A stretch of DNA of 64,000 bases from UBA668 sp041918155 (GCA_041918155.1 JAYRWH010000012.1:4634-68633), one strand, 5' to 3'. Positions 1 through 9,371 are shown, counted from the first letter of the stretch. Notes: generated by a model not told the origin, from the letters alone. Program-made: numbers and translations.

Positions 1-149
1 GCACGCGCCTCCATTTGCGATGCGTGGGTCTGGGCGGCCTCGATGGCCTCAGCGACGTGATCCTTGAACGCGTCGACCTCGTCGGGGTCGTACCCCTTCT
101 TCACCGTCGTGAACGCGGTGTCGCGAATCGTCTGCGGGCTGAATTCCAT
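1..149 (-). CDS. divIVA: DivIVA-domain cell division/polar growth protein (N-terminal part, cut by window edge)
   Basis: Only the first 49 codons are inside the window, read on the minus strand from an ATG at 149. The peptide begins MEFSPQTIRDTAFTTVKKGY and continues with a DPDEVDAF stretch, the hallmark of the DivIVA/Wag31 N-terminal lipid-binding domain, followed by the start of a coiled coil. In actinobacteria DivIVA binds curved membrane at poles and septum and organises wall synthesis. Its place just downstream of sepF matches the usual end of the actinobacterial division cluster. The C-terminal coiled coils are not visible. Confidence 0.88.
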   Translation of the reverse strand, partial: MEFSPQTIRDTAFTTVKKGYDPDEVDAFKDHVAEAIEAAQTHASQMEAR

Positions 150-197
150 GCCGAGATGTTACGCCGTTCGCAGCCGCCTTCACCCCACAGGGGCGGC

Positions 198-797
198 TCA
201 GGCGCCGTACATCGAGTCGTCGTACCCGTTCGACCGTGGCAGCGGCTTCAGCAGGTAGACGCCGGTGCCGACCTTCTCCATGCTGCCATCGAGGCCATAG
301 CACAGGCCGCTGGCGAAGTCGATGAGGCGGCGCGAGACATCGCGGTCGGCGGCCTCGAGGTTCATGATGACCGGCAGGCCTTCCTTGAACTTGTCGGCCA
401 CTTCCTGCGCGGAGTCGAAGCGACGCGGTCGCACGGTGTGCGGATCCGTGCCCGACGACGCAGGAGCCGGGCGGCTGACCGGGGCCGCGACCGGGCGGGG
501 GTTGATCGGCCGCGGCTGCACGCTGGAATCGTCGGTCGCGGGGGTGGGACGGCGCACACTCACTTCGGGCATCGCGCTGGGGAATGAGGGGCGTGCGGGA
601 GCGGCACGCATGGGCGGCGGCTCGGGCTCGTACTCGTGCTGCGAGTAGCCACGCGGTGCGCGCCCGCCCATCTCTTCGCGCGGCGGCTGACGCTGTTGGC
701 GCATGGGTCGTTCGGGCTCGGGCGCGACGTCATAGTCGTCGTAGGGATCGTCGGGCCCGAGGCCCAAGTAATCCATCGCCCTCTTCCACATCGCCAT
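198..797 (-). CDS. sepF: Cell division protein SepF
   Basis: This 199-residue protein has the SepF layout. A short amphipathic N-terminus (MAMWKRAMDYLGLG) suits membrane binding. A disordered Pro/Arg/Glu-rich linker covers about residues 20-110. The conserved beta-rich SepF domain follows at about 112-190, with a VADKFKEGLPVIMNL stretch and a GLDGSMEKVGTGVYLLKP core. SepF anchors FtsZ to the membrane, and no ftsA is present in this cluster, so SepF is probably the main FtsZ anchor here. It lies between yggS and divIVA on the same strand, 48 bp upstream of the divIVA start. Confidence 0.95.
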   Translation of the reverse strand: MAMWKRAMDYLGLGPDDPYDDYDVAPEPERPMRQQRQPPREEMGGRAPRGYSQHEYEPEPPPMRAAPARPSFPSAMPEVSVRRPTPATDDSSVQPRPINPRPVAAPVSRPAPASSGTDPHTVRPRRFDSAQEVADKFKEGLPVIMNLEAADRDVSRRLIDFASGLCYGLDGSMEKVGTGVYLLKPLPRSNGYDDSMYGA

Positions 798-820
798 CTA
801 CCCTCCTGCGTCCATCAAGG

Positions 821-1486
821 CTACCGCACTGGATCCGCAGAAGGGGGACGCTGCCCGAACAGCGCACTCCCCACGCGAACCTGTGTCGACCCCTCTTGCA
901 CGGCCACTTCGAGGTCGTCGGTCATCCCCATCGAACACACCGACAAGCCGAGGGCATCCGTGAGGTGGCGCACGGTGCGGAAGCCAGCGCGCGCTGCCTC
1001 GGCGCCACCCGTGGTGGGGCCGACGGTCATCAAGCCGAGCACGTCGAGGCCAGCACCTCGCGCGGCCTCCACCAGCGCCGGCACTTCGTCGACAGGACAA
1101 CCACCCTTGCCCTGCTCGTGGTCGCACGCTGCTTGCACCAATACCTTCGCGCCGGGCACCCGCTTGGCCAGCTCGTTCACCAGCGAGGTGCGATCGACCG
1201 ACTCGTACACACTGACGTGGGGCGCGACGAGGCGCACCTTGTTGGTCTGCAACTGGCCGATGAAGTGGATGCCGAACGGCGGCAGCATGCCGCTGAACTT
1301 CGCCGCGACTTCTTGCGCGTAGTTCTCCCCCACCGCAGCGCACCCGGCGCGGTAGGCGGCCCAGCAGTGCTCGATCGTGAACATCTTCGTCACCGCGAGC
1401 ACGGCCACATCGGTTCCACCCGCGCGGGTGATGCGGTCGCGCACGCCGCCGAGGCGCTCGGCCACGAGCGCGTCAAGGTCGCTCAT
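821..1486 (-). CDS. yggS: PLP homeostasis protein, YggS/PROSC family
   Basis: This 221-residue protein belongs to the YggS/PLPBP family of monomeric pyridoxal-phosphate-binding TIM-barrel proteins that buffer PLP. The likely Schiff-base lysine is K34 in the AVTK motif. A VGENYAQE motif and a HFIGQLQTNK motif follow, both characteristic of the family. I chose the ATG at 1486 because it forms an ATGA overlap with the stop of pgeF; a longer reading frame upstream is non-homologous. In Gram-positive bacteria yggS commonly sits between ftsZ/pgeF and sepF, as here. Confidence 0.94.
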   Translation of the reverse strand: MSDLDALVAERLGGVRDRITRAGGTDVAVLAVTKMFTIEHCWAAYRAGCAAVGENYAQEVAAKFSGMLPPFGIHFIGQLQTNKVRLVAPHVSVYESVDRTSLVNELAKRVPGAKVLVQAACDHEQGKGGCPVDEVPALVEAARGAGLDVLGLMTVGPTTGGAEAARAGFRTVRHLTDALGLSVCSMGMTDDLEVAVQEGSTQVRVGSALFGQRPPSADPVR

Positions 1487-2157
1487 GCGGCAACCCTCCG
1501 GCACACAGTCATCACCTGACGCCCGGGTTGCACGCGGATCCTGTGGGAGAACCACAGGTCGTCGCGGCAGCCGGTGCATACACCGATGTCAGTGACGGCA
1601 ACGCCCACCTCAGCGAGCGAGCAGCCGATGACAGCGGGCAGGTCGAGCGCGGGCGTACCCCACGAAGTCGTGCCCGCCACGGACGGCCCGAAGCGCTCGA
1701 CGAACGCAGTGAGCTCGGCCGCGCCGAACTCGTAGCAGCAGGCGTGGATACACGGGCCGAGGTAGGCCCGCACCGAACCGTCGGCGCAGCCCATCGCCGC
1801 GAGCGTGGCGGGCAGCACCCCCGCGAGTACGCCCTTCCAACCGGCATGCGCGGCGCCCAGCGCCCCGTCATCGCCCACCAGCGCCACAGGAGCGCAATCG
1901 CCCACCCACACCGCGAGCACGACGCCTGGCAAGCGGGTGACGAGCGCATCGCCGATGGCGAAATCGTGCTCGCCGGGTCGAGTCACGGTGACCACGTCGG
2001 TGCCGTGCACCTCGTCGAGTTGGGTCCACACGCCAGGAGCGAACGCGCGCCGACGATGTTCGAGCGCGGCACGCGGTGCCTCGATGTGGAAGTCGCCGTG
2101 CACGAGGGTGCTGCAGCGGATCTCCGCCGTCCCGCCGGCGACGTCGACCCTCAACAT
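1483..2157 (-). CDS. pgeF: Polyphenol oxidase/purine nucleoside hydrolase family protein PgeF (YfiH)
   Basis: This 224-residue protein is a member of the YfiH/DUF152 family. The metal-site residues can be seen: H51 in DEVHGTDVV, C88 in VGDCAP and H104 in AAHAGWKG, followed by the GPCI motif near 134-137. Family members have been reported to act on purine nucleosides, and PgeF to edit muropeptide precursors carrying a wrong amino acid, which fits a location in a wall-synthesis cluster. It lies 31 bp after ftsZ and overlaps yggS by four bases. Its start region is duplicated (see the repeat at 2152-2183). Confidence 0.92.
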   Translation of the reverse strand: MLRVDVAGGTAEIRCSTLVHGDFHIEAPRAALEHRRRAFAPGVWTQLDEVHGTDVVTVTRPGEHDFAIGDALVTRLPGVVLAVWVGDCAPVALVGDDGALGAAHAGWKGVLAGVLPATLAAMGCADGSVRAYLGPCIHACCYEFGAAELTAFVERFGPSVAGTTSWGTPALDLPAVIGCSLAEVGVAVTDIGVCTGCRDDLWFSHRIRVQPGRQVMTVCRRVAA

Positions 2158-2183
2158 CTCAACTCGGCAACATCTCAGCTCGG
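2152..2183. repeat. 16-bp tandem duplication over the pgeF start
   Basis: Two adjacent 16-bp copies, 2152-2167 and 2168-2183, differ at one base. On the minus strand each copy carries GAGATGTTG, so the pgeF ATG at 2157 has a second ATG at 2173. That second frame reads only M-L-P-S before a stop that overlaps the real start region. It creates a five-codon upstream reading frame between ftsZ and pgeF. Confidence 0.85.
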
Positions 2184-2188
2184 CGGCG

Positions 2189-3337
2189 TCACTTCAAGAA
2201 CGAGGGTACGTCGAAGTCGTCGTCGTCGTCGAGCGGGTCGCCCCGGTCATCGGCGAAGAGATCCTTGATCGTGCCACCCGAACGCGGTGCCTCGGGCACG
2301 GCCTTGATCTGCGACCGCGTGGTGGGCACATTGCCGGTGTTCGTGGTCGACGAGGACGATGACGACGTGCTGCCCGAGCTGCCACCCTCCCAACGGTCGA
2401 AGCCGGCGGCGATGACGGTGACCTTGACCTCGTCGCCCATCTCGTCGTCGATGACCGTACCGAAGATGATGTTCGCGTCCTGGTGGGCGACACCGTGGAT
2501 GATCTCCGCGGCGGCGTTCATCTCGAACAGACCCATGCTCGACGAGCCGGTGATGTTGAGCAGGATCCCGCGGGCGCCGTCGATCGCGGCTTCGAGCAGG
2601 GGGCTGCTGATGGCGGCCTTGGCGGCCGTGACGGCGCGGTTGTCGCCACTCGCCTGGCCGATGCCCATCAGGGCCGAGCCGGCGCTGGAGAGGATCATCT
2701 TCACGTCGGCGAAGTCCGTGTTGATGAGGCCCGGGGTGGTGATCAGGTTGGTGATGCCCGAGACGCCCTGCAGCAGCACCTCGTCGGCCATCTTGAACGC
2801 GTTGAGCACGCTCGTCTTCTCGTTGGCCACCGTGAGCAGGCGGTCGTTGGGGATGACGATGAGCGTGTCGACTTTTTCCTTCAGGCGCTGCACGCCCGCA
2901 TCGGCCTGCACGGCGCGGCGGCGACCCTCGAAACTGAACGGTCGGGTGACCACACCGATGGTGAGCGCGTTCATGCTGCGCGCGACCTCCGCGATGATCG
3001 GCGCCGCGCCGGTGCCGGTGCCGCCACCCTCGCCGGCGGTGATGAACACCATGTCGGCGCCCTTGATCATCTCCTCGATCTCTTCGCGATGCGACTCCGC
3101 CGCGTTGCGGCCGACATCGGGGTCGCTACCTGCCCCGAGGCCGCGCGTGAGATCACGACCGATATCGAGCTTGACGTCCGCGTCGCTCATCAGCAGCGCT
3201 TGCGCGTCCGTGTTGACGGCGATGAACTCGACGCCCTTGAGACCGGCGTCGATCATCCGGTTGACGGCGTTCACCCCGCCGCCGCCGACGCCGATCACCT
3301 TGATGACGGCGAGATAGTTCTGTGGTGCGCCGGCCAT
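2189..3337 (-). CDS. ftsZ: Cell division GTPase FtsZ
   Basis: This 382-residue tubulin homologue forms the Z ring. The nucleotide-binding GVGGGGVNAVNRM is at residues 16-28 and the tubulin signature GGGTGTG at 104-110. The T7-loop NTDFADVK is present. A variable Ser/Thr-rich linker leads to the C-terminal peptide FDVPSFLK that SepF and other partners bind. The ATG at 3337 is preceded by a good ribosome site (GGAGG, about 9 bases upstream). A 125-bp gap separates it from ftsQ, the largest break in the run from rsmH to divIVA, so ftsZ may have an extra promoter. Confidence 0.98.
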   Translation of the reverse strand: MAGAPQNYLAVIKVIGVGGGGVNAVNRMIDAGLKGVEFIAVNTDAQALLMSDADVKLDIGRDLTRGLGAGSDPDVGRNAAESHREEIEEMIKGADMVFITAGEGGGTGTGAAPIIAEVARSMNALTIGVVTRPFSFEGRRRAVQADAGVQRLKEKVDTLIVIPNDRLLTVANEKTSVLNAFKMADEVLLQGVSGITNLITTPGLINTDFADVKMILSSAGSALMGIGQASGDNRAVTAAKAAISSPLLEAAIDGARGILLNITGSSSMGLFEMNAAAEIIHGVAHQDANIIFGTVIDDEMGDEVKVTVIAAGFDRWEGGSSGSTSSSSSSTTNTGNVPTTRSQIKAVPEAPRSGGTIKDLFADDRGDPLDDDDDFDVPSFLK

Positions 3338-3462
3338 CAGGTGAACCTCCGGTGAATACTGTGTCGAATCTGCACGCTCGTGCTTTCTGTTGGAGCGATC
3401 GTAGCCTTTGAGCGCTCCCGAAAGGTGGAGGCCCAGCTAGCAGGGGTTCCGCGTGGCGAGCG

Positions 3463-4695
3463 TCACGCGGCCGGGCAGGCGACAGTACCCACCTCGGCGG
3501 TGGTGACGTCGAGCTCGCAGACGCCGTTGATGCCGGCTCGCAAACGACCGAGCAGCCGGGCCAGCTTGTCGTCGAGGTGTTCGGCGTTGCCGAGGCGCAC
3601 CTTCACCGTGCCGTTGATCGTCAACGACAGGCCACCTGTGGCCGGATCCACCCCAGCGTACGACGTCACTTGGCGGATCTCGGTCGGCAGCGCGGCCACC
3701 ATCTGTGCCGCATCGCGGTACGTCGTCGGCGTCCACGTGCCAGCAGGCGTGTTCGGGTTGGTGCCGGCGATCATCATCAGGTCGGCGGGCTGTCCGGCCG
3801 ACACGGCGAGCACCCGGCCCGAGGCGTCGATGACGCGGAACTGCCCGTCGGCGCCCTGGAACGCCGCCGCCGGGCGCCGTTCTCTGATGTCGATGTAGAC
3901 CGTGTGCGGGAAGTCGGTGCGCACCTTGGCCCGCTCGACCCACGGAATCGCTTCCAGCTTCACCTCGGCGGCGTGGGTATCGACGAGCAGCACCGGTTCG
4001 CCCGCCAGGCTCTGCACGACCTTGTCGATCGCTTCCTGGTCGGAGTACTCCACACCCTGCACCTCCACGTTGCGCACGTCGAACAAGCTCGATGCGAACA
4101 CGGCGATGACGCACACCACGAGCGAGAACGCGCCGAAGATGACGCCCAGCCACATCAGCCGCTTGCGGCCCTCGGCCTTGCGCACGGCGGTACGGCGGGC
4201 ACGGATACGGGGGTCGATGCCCGAGGAGGTCCGGGCCGCCTCGGCGACCTCGATGACGCGGCCTTCGTCGAGATCGTCGATGACGATTGTCGAGCGGCTG
4301 GAAGTGGAGCCGACGGCTTCGCGGCGCTCGTAGAACTCGCGCTCTTTCTCCTCATCGATGTACACCGGGTCGGGAAGTTCGTCCTCGCTGATGACGATCG
4401 TGCGCCGCGCCGGCGGCTCGGCGACGACCTCCACCTCGGCCGTGTCGAGGTGGGCACCCGAGTCGTGGGGCTCTTCCGCGTCGTGGCGGACATCACGGAC
4501 ACCACTGGCGAGTGGCATGTCGTCCATGGCTCCTGTGTCATCGGCGTCTGCCTCGTCGTTCGGCAAACCCAGCAGGCGGTCGATCGCGGGGTCGTCGAAG
4601 TCGTAGCTCGGCGTCGGGTCGGAGAAGGCGCCGTGCAGCTCCTGCAGCACACTGTCGGGCACCTGATCGGGCGAGGGCAGACGCGGCTCGGTCAC
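3463..4695 (-). CDS. ftsQ: Divisome protein FtsQ (POTRA domain) with long acidic cytoplasmic tail
   Basis: This 410-residue bitopic protein has one membrane span at about 181-203. The extracytoplasmic POTRA domain follows at about 206-275 (FDVRNVEVQGVEYSDQEAI), then the FtsQ domain. FtsQ bridges early and late divisome proteins with FtsL/FtsB. The unusual part is the 175-residue cytoplasmic N-terminus, which is strongly acidic and mostly disordered; many FtsQ proteins have a much shorter one. The start overlaps the murB stop by ATGA, which fixes it. Confidence 0.94.
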   Translation of the reverse strand: MTEPRLPSPDQVPDSVLQELHGAFSDPTPSYDFDDPAIDRLLGLPNDEADADDTGAMDDMPLASGVRDVRHDAEEPHDSGAHLDTAEVEVVAEPPARRTIVISEDELPDPVYIDEEKEREFYERREAVGSTSSRSTIVIDDLDEGRVIEVAEAARTSSGIDPRIRARRTAVRKAEGRKRLMWLGVIFGAFSLVVCVIAVFASSLFDVRNVEVQGVEYSDQEAIDKVVQSLAGEPVLLVDTHAAEVKLEAIPWVERAKVRTDFPHTVYIDIRERRPAAAFQGADGQFRVIDASGRVLAVSAGQPADLMMIAGTNPNTPAGTWTPTTYRDAAQMVAALPTEIRQVTSYAGVDPATGGLSLTINGTVKVRLGNAEHLDDKLARLLGRLRAGINGVCELDVTTAEVGTVACPAA

Positions 4696-5642
4696 AGCGT
4701 CACCCCTTCGGCCGGCTCATCGACAACGTCGGCGAAACCGACGAGGCGCACCTCGCTGCGCAGCACATGGCCGGTGCTTTCGGCAACGACCTCGCGCACC
4801 TGGCGCATCAGCTCGCGCACGTCGGCCGCGGTGGCGCCCGGTGCAGCCTGGATGAAATTGGCGTGCTTCTCGCTGACATATGCGCCGCCCACGCTGCGGC
4901 CGCGCAGACCGAGACGATCGATCAGCAGCGCGGCAGGCAGCTCTCCGGGAAGGGGATTGACGAACACCGAACCTGCATTCTGGCCGCCCGGCTGGTGCTC
5001 ACGGCGCCACCTCACGATTTCCGCGAGCGCGGCCTCCGACCCGGCGACGTCACCGTGGGCGAGTTGCAGCCGTGCGTGCAGCACCACCTGATGATCGGCG
5101 AGCGCCGAACCCCGAAAGCGCAACCCGAGTCGTTCTACCGGAACCCAGCCGGTGCGGCCGCGGCGCAGATCGTGCACCTGCGCGCCGACCAGCGAGGCAG
5201 CCATGTCGCTGCCGTGCCCGCCGGCGTTCATCCGCACCGCGCCACCGATGCTGCCGGGCACGCCAACCGCCCACTCGAAGCCCACCAGGCCGGCCGCCGA
5301 GCAGCGCCGCGCCAACACCGGCAGGGCCACTGCGCCACCGACCGTCACCACGTCGTCGGCGAACTCGGTCCACTCGCCCATCGCCGTGAGCGACACCACG
5401 ATGCCGGAGAAGCCCTCATCAGCGACGAGCAGGTTCGAGCCCCGCCCGAGCACGAGCACGGGCAGGCCCGAGTCGCGCACGACCTCGCCGATGAGAGCGA
5501 GCTCGGCCTCGTCACGCGGTGAGGCGAACACGGCCGCCGGGCCACCGAGCTTGTAGGTGGTGTGGGGGGCAAGCGACTCGTTCTCTGTGGAGAACGCCCG
5601 CAGGCGCTCGAACGCCGCGCCGAGCACCGGTCGGTGACTCAC
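4692..5642 (-). CDS. murB: UDP-N-acetylenolpyruvoylglucosamine reductase MurB
   Basis: This 316-residue flavoprotein reduces UDP-GlcNAc-enolpyruvate to UDP-MurNAc with NADPH in the cytoplasm. It shows the FAD-binding TYKLGGPAAVF start, GRGSNLLVADEGFSG, the PGSIGGAVRMNAG loop, and the QNAGSVFVNP motif holding the serine that protonates the intermediate. It overlaps murC upstream and ftsQ downstream by ATGA, placing it firmly in the coupled cluster. murA is not in the window. Confidence 0.97.
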   Translation of the reverse strand: MSHRPVLGAAFERLRAFSTENESLAPHTTYKLGGPAAVFASPRDEAELALIGEVVRDSGLPVLVLGRGSNLLVADEGFSGIVVSLTAMGEWTEFADDVVTVGGAVALPVLARRCSAAGLVGFEWAVGVPGSIGGAVRMNAGGHGSDMAASLVGAQVHDLRRGRTGWVPVERLGLRFRGSALADHQVVLHARLQLAHGDVAGSEAALAEIVRWRREHQPGGQNAGSVFVNPLPGELPAALLIDRLGLRGRSVGGAYVSEKHANFIQAAPGATAADVRELMRQVREVVAESTGHVLRSEVRLVGFADVVDEPAEGVTL

Positions 5643-7057
5643 GCGAGCCGTCCGGCGAGGCGCATCTCGGCGCGGCGGGTCATCACTTCATCGGGTAGCG
5701 CGGCGATGTCACCGCAGCCCATCGAGATGCACACGTCGCCCTCACCCAACTCACCCGCGAGGAACTCGACGAGGTCAGTACGTTTGGGCAGCCACACCAC
5801 CCGCGAGCGCGGGTGTGCATCGAGCACCGCGTTGACGAGCAGCTTGCCGGTGATGCCGGGGATCGGCGCCGTGCCCGAGGCGTAGATCTCGGTGAGCACG
5901 ACGACGTCGGCATCGACGAACGCCGAGTGGTAGTCCTGCCACATCGCCACAATGCGGTTGAAGCGATTCGGCTGGAACACGGCAACGACGCGCTTCCATC
6001 CGTCGCCGCTGGCGCGCGCCGCGGCGAGCACGGCAGCGATCTCCGACGGTAGGTGGCCGTAGTCGTCCACCAGCGTCGCGCCGCCGTCGACACCACGCAC
6101 GTCGAAGCGGCGGGCGACGCCACCGAACTTGGCCAGCGAAGCGGCCGCGACCTCGAAGGGCACGCCGATCGTCACCGCCATCGCCAGCGCGCCCGTCGCG
6201 TTGCGGACGTTGTGCACGCCTCGCAGCGGCAGCGAGACCGTCCCGAGCAGCTCGCCGTTGTGCTTCACCCCGAACGTGAACGAACCCTGCGCGGACTCGA
6301 CATCGATGGCGCGGAATTCCGCACCCTCGGCCGTGCCGTAGGTGATCACGTCGTGGCGTTGCGCGAGCTCGGCCGTATGCGGGTCGTCGATACACAGCAC
6401 CTTGGGCCCGTCGATTTGGCCGAGGTACTGATCGAAGCCCTCCACGATCGCCGCGAACGAGCCGTAGTGGTCGAGGTGGTCGACCTCCACATTGGTGAGG
6501 ATCGTGCCGTACAAGGGCAACTGGAGATGTGTGCCGTCGCTCTCGTCGGCCTCCACGACGAGCCACTCCCCGCCGGTCCACTGTGCGCCGGTGCCCATGT
6601 CCGTGACATCGCCACCGATGACGAAGCTGGGCCGCTGGCCGGCCTCGGCGAGGATCAGCATCAGCATCGACGTCGTCGATGTCTTGCCGTGGGTTCCGGC
6701 GACACCGATCGATCGCGCACGCGCACAGATCGCGGCGAGCATGCCTGCACGGTGCAGGGAGAGCACGCCCACCTTGTCGGCCTCGTCGCGCTCGATGTTG
6801 CGGTTCGGAATCGCCGTGCTCCAGGTGATCGCGTCTCGGCCGTGCACGAGTTCACGCCGGTGTCCGACGTTCACGTCCACGCCCGCGGCGCGTACGCGAT
6901 CGAGCACACTGCGCTCGCGGATGTCGCTGCCGCTGACCTCGTGGCCCATCTCGGCGAGCACGATCGCGATCGCGCTCATCCCCGGCCCACCGACACCAAC
7001 GACGTGCAGACGGCGCGGCTGGGAGAGATCGATCGGCGGAGGAGGTGGGCCGGCCAT
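5639..7057 (-). CDS. murC: UDP-N-acetylmuramate--L-alanine ligase MurC
   Basis: This 472-residue Mur ligase adds L-Ala to UDP-MurNAc. A Rossmann domain begins HVVGVGGPGMSAIA at residues 18-31, and the ATP-binding loop GTHGKTSTTS is at 121-130. The central ATPase and C-terminal ligase domains follow. The reading frame stays open upstream to 7396, but the ATG at 7057 forms a one-base TGATG overlap with the murG stop and gives the family's usual length, so it is the start. Confidence 0.97.
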   Translation of the reverse strand: MAGPPPPPIDLSQPRRLHVVGVGGPGMSAIAIVLAEMGHEVSGSDIRERSVLDRVRAAGVDVNVGHRRELVHGRDAITWSTAIPNRNIERDEADKVGVLSLHRAGMLAAICARARSIGVAGTHGKTSTTSMLMLILAEAGQRPSFVIGGDVTDMGTGAQWTGGEWLVVEADESDGTHLQLPLYGTILTNVEVDHLDHYGSFAAIVEGFDQYLGQIDGPKVLCIDDPHTAELAQRHDVITYGTAEGAEFRAIDVESAQGSFTFGVKHNGELLGTVSLPLRGVHNVRNATGALAMAVTIGVPFEVAAASLAKFGGVARRFDVRGVDGGATLVDDYGHLPSEIAAVLAAARASGDGWKRVVAVFQPNRFNRIVAMWQDYHSAFVDADVVVLTEIYASGTAPIPGITGKLLVNAVLDAHPRSRVVWLPKRTDLVEFLAGELGEGDVCISMGCGDIAALPDEVMTRRAEMRLAGRLA

Positions 7058-8178
7058 CAGCGACCCCCTGCTGCGACGCGCTCGACGACCTGAACGAGGC
7101 GGCCGCTGCGGTGAAAGGCACCCTCGGCGAAGGCTCGCCCCGACAGCGCGGCGAGCGCTGCCGGGTCGGCCCGGAAGTGCTCGATCGCTGCGACGAAGCG
7201 CTCTACGGTGAACTCGGGCTGCTCGATGAGCACCGCCGCGTCGATGTCGCTGAGCACCTTGGCGTTGTCGACCTGGTGGTTCTCGGCCGCACCGGGCCAC
7301 GGCACCACAATCGCCGGGGCACCGACGGTGGCCACCTCCGCGATCGTGCCCGCGCCGGCGCGGGTGACGAACAAGTCGGCTGCCGCGTAGAGGCAAGCCA
7401 TGCGCTGCTCGTAGCCGATCACGCGGTACAGGATGCCCGCCGCGCCGTCACGAGCGGGCGCGGCCCGGTCGACGAATCGGTCACCCACGACGTGGTACAC
7501 CGCCAGATCGGTGCGGTCAGCCAGGCGCTCCACGGCCGCCGACACGACGTCGTTCACCGCGGCCGCGCCGAGCGAGCCGCACACCACCGCGACGACGAAG
7601 CGATCGGCGGGCAGATCCAACTCATTGCGGGCTCCCTCCCGCGCCGCGGCACGGTCGAGGCGGACCATCTCACCGCGGATCGGGGCACCGGTGTGCTCGG
7701 CGTGGGGCAGCGCCGAACCCTCGAACGCGACGGCACACACGGCAGCCTTCTTCGCCATCAGCTTCGACACCAGGCCGGGGCGCCGGTCATACGACACCAC
7801 CACGTACGGGATGCGGAGGCGGCGCGCCGCCCACGTCGCGGGGAAGCTGCCGTAGCCACCGAGGTTCACCACCACCTTCGGCTGCAGCTCGCGCAACAAG
7901 CGCTTCGCCGCGCGCACCGCTCGCCACAGTCGCAACGGCAGGGCGAGGTTGCGCCACAGGTTCCGCAGGGTCAGGCTGCGCTGGAGGCCGACGATGTCGA
8001 GGTTGGTGTGCGGGAAGCCGGTGGGCGGCACCAGCCGCGTCTCCACTCCACGCTGGGTACCGACATAGTGCACCGAGTCGCGGGCGTGGCCGGCCTCGAC
8101 GAGTGCCTCGGCGACCGCGAGCGCCGGCAGCACATGACCCGAGGTGCCGCCGCCGGTGACGACGGCGAACGTGCTCAT
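7057..8178 (-). CDS. murG: Undecaprenyldiphospho-muramoylpentapeptide GlcNAc transferase MurG
   Basis: This 373-residue GT28 glycosyltransferase makes lipid II from lipid I on the cytoplasmic membrane face. The N-terminal glycine-rich loop GGGTSGHVLPALAVAEAL is at residues 9-26. The C-terminal donor domain contains a TRAGAGTIAEVATVGAPAIVVPWPGAAENHQ-type region, seen here in short pieces such as ENHQVDNA. It overlaps ftsW upstream by ATGA and murC downstream by one base. Confidence 0.97.
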   Translation of the reverse strand: MSTFAVVTGGGTSGHVLPALAVAEALVEAGHARDSVHYVGTQRGVETRLVPPTGFPHTNLDIVGLQRSLTLRNLWRNLALPLRLWRAVRAAKRLLRELQPKVVVNLGGYGSFPATWAARRLRIPYVVVSYDRRPGLVSKLMAKKAAVCAVAFEGSALPHAEHTGAPIRGEMVRLDRAAAREGARNELDLPADRFVVAVVCGSLGAAAVNDVVSAAVERLADRTDLAVYHVVGDRFVDRAAPARDGAAGILYRVIGYEQRMACLYAAADLFVTRAGAGTIAEVATVGAPAIVVPWPGAAENHQVDNAKVLSDIDAAVLIEQPEFTVERFVAAIEHFRADPAALAALSGRAFAEGAFHRSGRLVQVVERVAAGGR

Positions 8179-9371
8179 CGCACGTTGCGGGCGACGTTCA
8201 GCAGCAGTCCGCAGGCCGTGAGCGTGACGAAGAGGGAACTGCCACCGGCGGAGAAGAACGGCAGGGTGAGGCCGGTCACCGGCATCAGGCCGGTGACGCC
8301 GCCGACATTGATGATCGTCTGCACGACGAGCCAGCCAACGATGCCCCCGGCGAGCAGCGAGTGGAAGCGGTCGGGCGTCGCCATCGCCACCTGCACGCCC
8401 GCATAGGCGAGCACCATGAACCCGCCGAGCACGGCGACGATGCCGATCATCCCCAGCTCCTCGGCGATGACGGCGAAGATGAAGTCGGAATGCGCGAGCG
8501 GCAGGAACTCGCCGAGCTTGTTGCTGCCGCGCCCGACACCTGAGCCGGTGATACCGCCCTGCGCCATGGCGATCATCGCCTGATACGTCTGGTAGCTGAG
8601 GTGATCCTTATGGGCTGCGATGTCGAGGAACGCGGTGAAGCGGGCCTGGCGGCGAGGGCTGGACTCCACGAACATCCAGGCCGCGCCACCCGCAACGATG
8701 CCCGAGAGCATGACCAGAGTGATCGGGGCGCCGGCGACGAACACGACGGTGAACACGATCGCCGCCATGACGATCGCCGAGCCGAGGTCGCCCTGCACGA
8801 GGCACAGGCCGCAGCCGACCGCGGCCAGCCCGAGCACGGGAAGCAGGGTGCGGCGAGGCGAGTGCATCTCCTCCTTGCGCGAGGCAAGTAGGTGGGCGCA
8901 GACGATGAGGAGGGCCAGCTTGAGGAACTCGCTCGGCTGGAAGTTCACCGGGCCCACCGACACCCACGAGCTGGCCTCGTTGACTCGATCGCCGATGCCG
9001 GGCACGAACGGCAGCAGCATCGCCCCGCACGCGATCGCGAACACGGGGTACACCAGACGCCGCCAGTTGCGGGTGGGCATGCGCATTGCCAGCCATAGGC
9101 CGATGGTGCCCAGCGCGGCCCAGATCAGTTGGCGGTTGAAGAGGCGCCACGGCGAGTTGCCCTGGTGGAACTGGCTGATCGACGTCGCCGACAGCACCAT
9201 CACCAGGCCGAGCATGGTGAACACGGTCACCACAGAGGCCATGACGTAGAACGCCGTCGGCGGCGGCGTCGCCGGCCGCACGTCGGCCCGCTTGGTGGGA
9301 TGTCGGCGCATCGCATCAGCCCGCGCGAGCGCGGCCCGACGACGATCGCCCAACAACGCCTGGGAACTCAT
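8175..9371 (-). CDS. ftsW: Septal peptidoglycan polymerase FtsW (SEDS family)
   Basis: This 398-residue polytopic SEDS protein has about ten predicted membrane spans. Conserved pieces include FQPSEFLKLALL, the region around GDLGSAIVMAA and the C-terminal PVTGLTLPFFSAGGSSL. FtsW polymerises lipid II at the septum with FtsI as partner, and ftsI is in the same cluster. A basic cytoplasmic N-terminus of about 40 residues precedes the first span. Both ends overlap neighbouring genes by ATGA. Confidence 0.97.
   Translation of the reverse strand: MSSQALLGDRRRAALARADAMRRHPTKRADVRPATPPPTAFYVMASVVTVFTMLGLVMVLSATSISQFHQGNSPWRLFNRQLIWAALGTIGLWLAMRMPTRNWRRLVYPVFAIACGAMLLPFVPGIGDRVNEASSWVSVGPVNFQPSEFLKLALLIVCAHLLASRKEEMHSPRRTLLPVLGLAAVGCGLCLVQGDLGSAIVMAAIVFTVVFVAGAPITLVMLSGIVAGGAAWMFVESSPRRQARFTAFLDIAAHKDHLSYQTYQAMIAMAQGGITGSGVGRGSNKLGEFLPLAHSDFIFAVIAEELGMIGIVAVLGGFMVLAYAGVQVAMATPDRFHSLLAGGIVGWLVVQTIINVGGVTGLMPVTGLTLPFFSAGGSSLFVTLTACGLLLNVARNVR

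Noticed and set aside
2076..3317. Long plus-strand open frame (413 codons) across ftsZ
   Set aside because: It is antisense to ftsZ; its composition is that of a GC-rich shadow frame and it has no domain.
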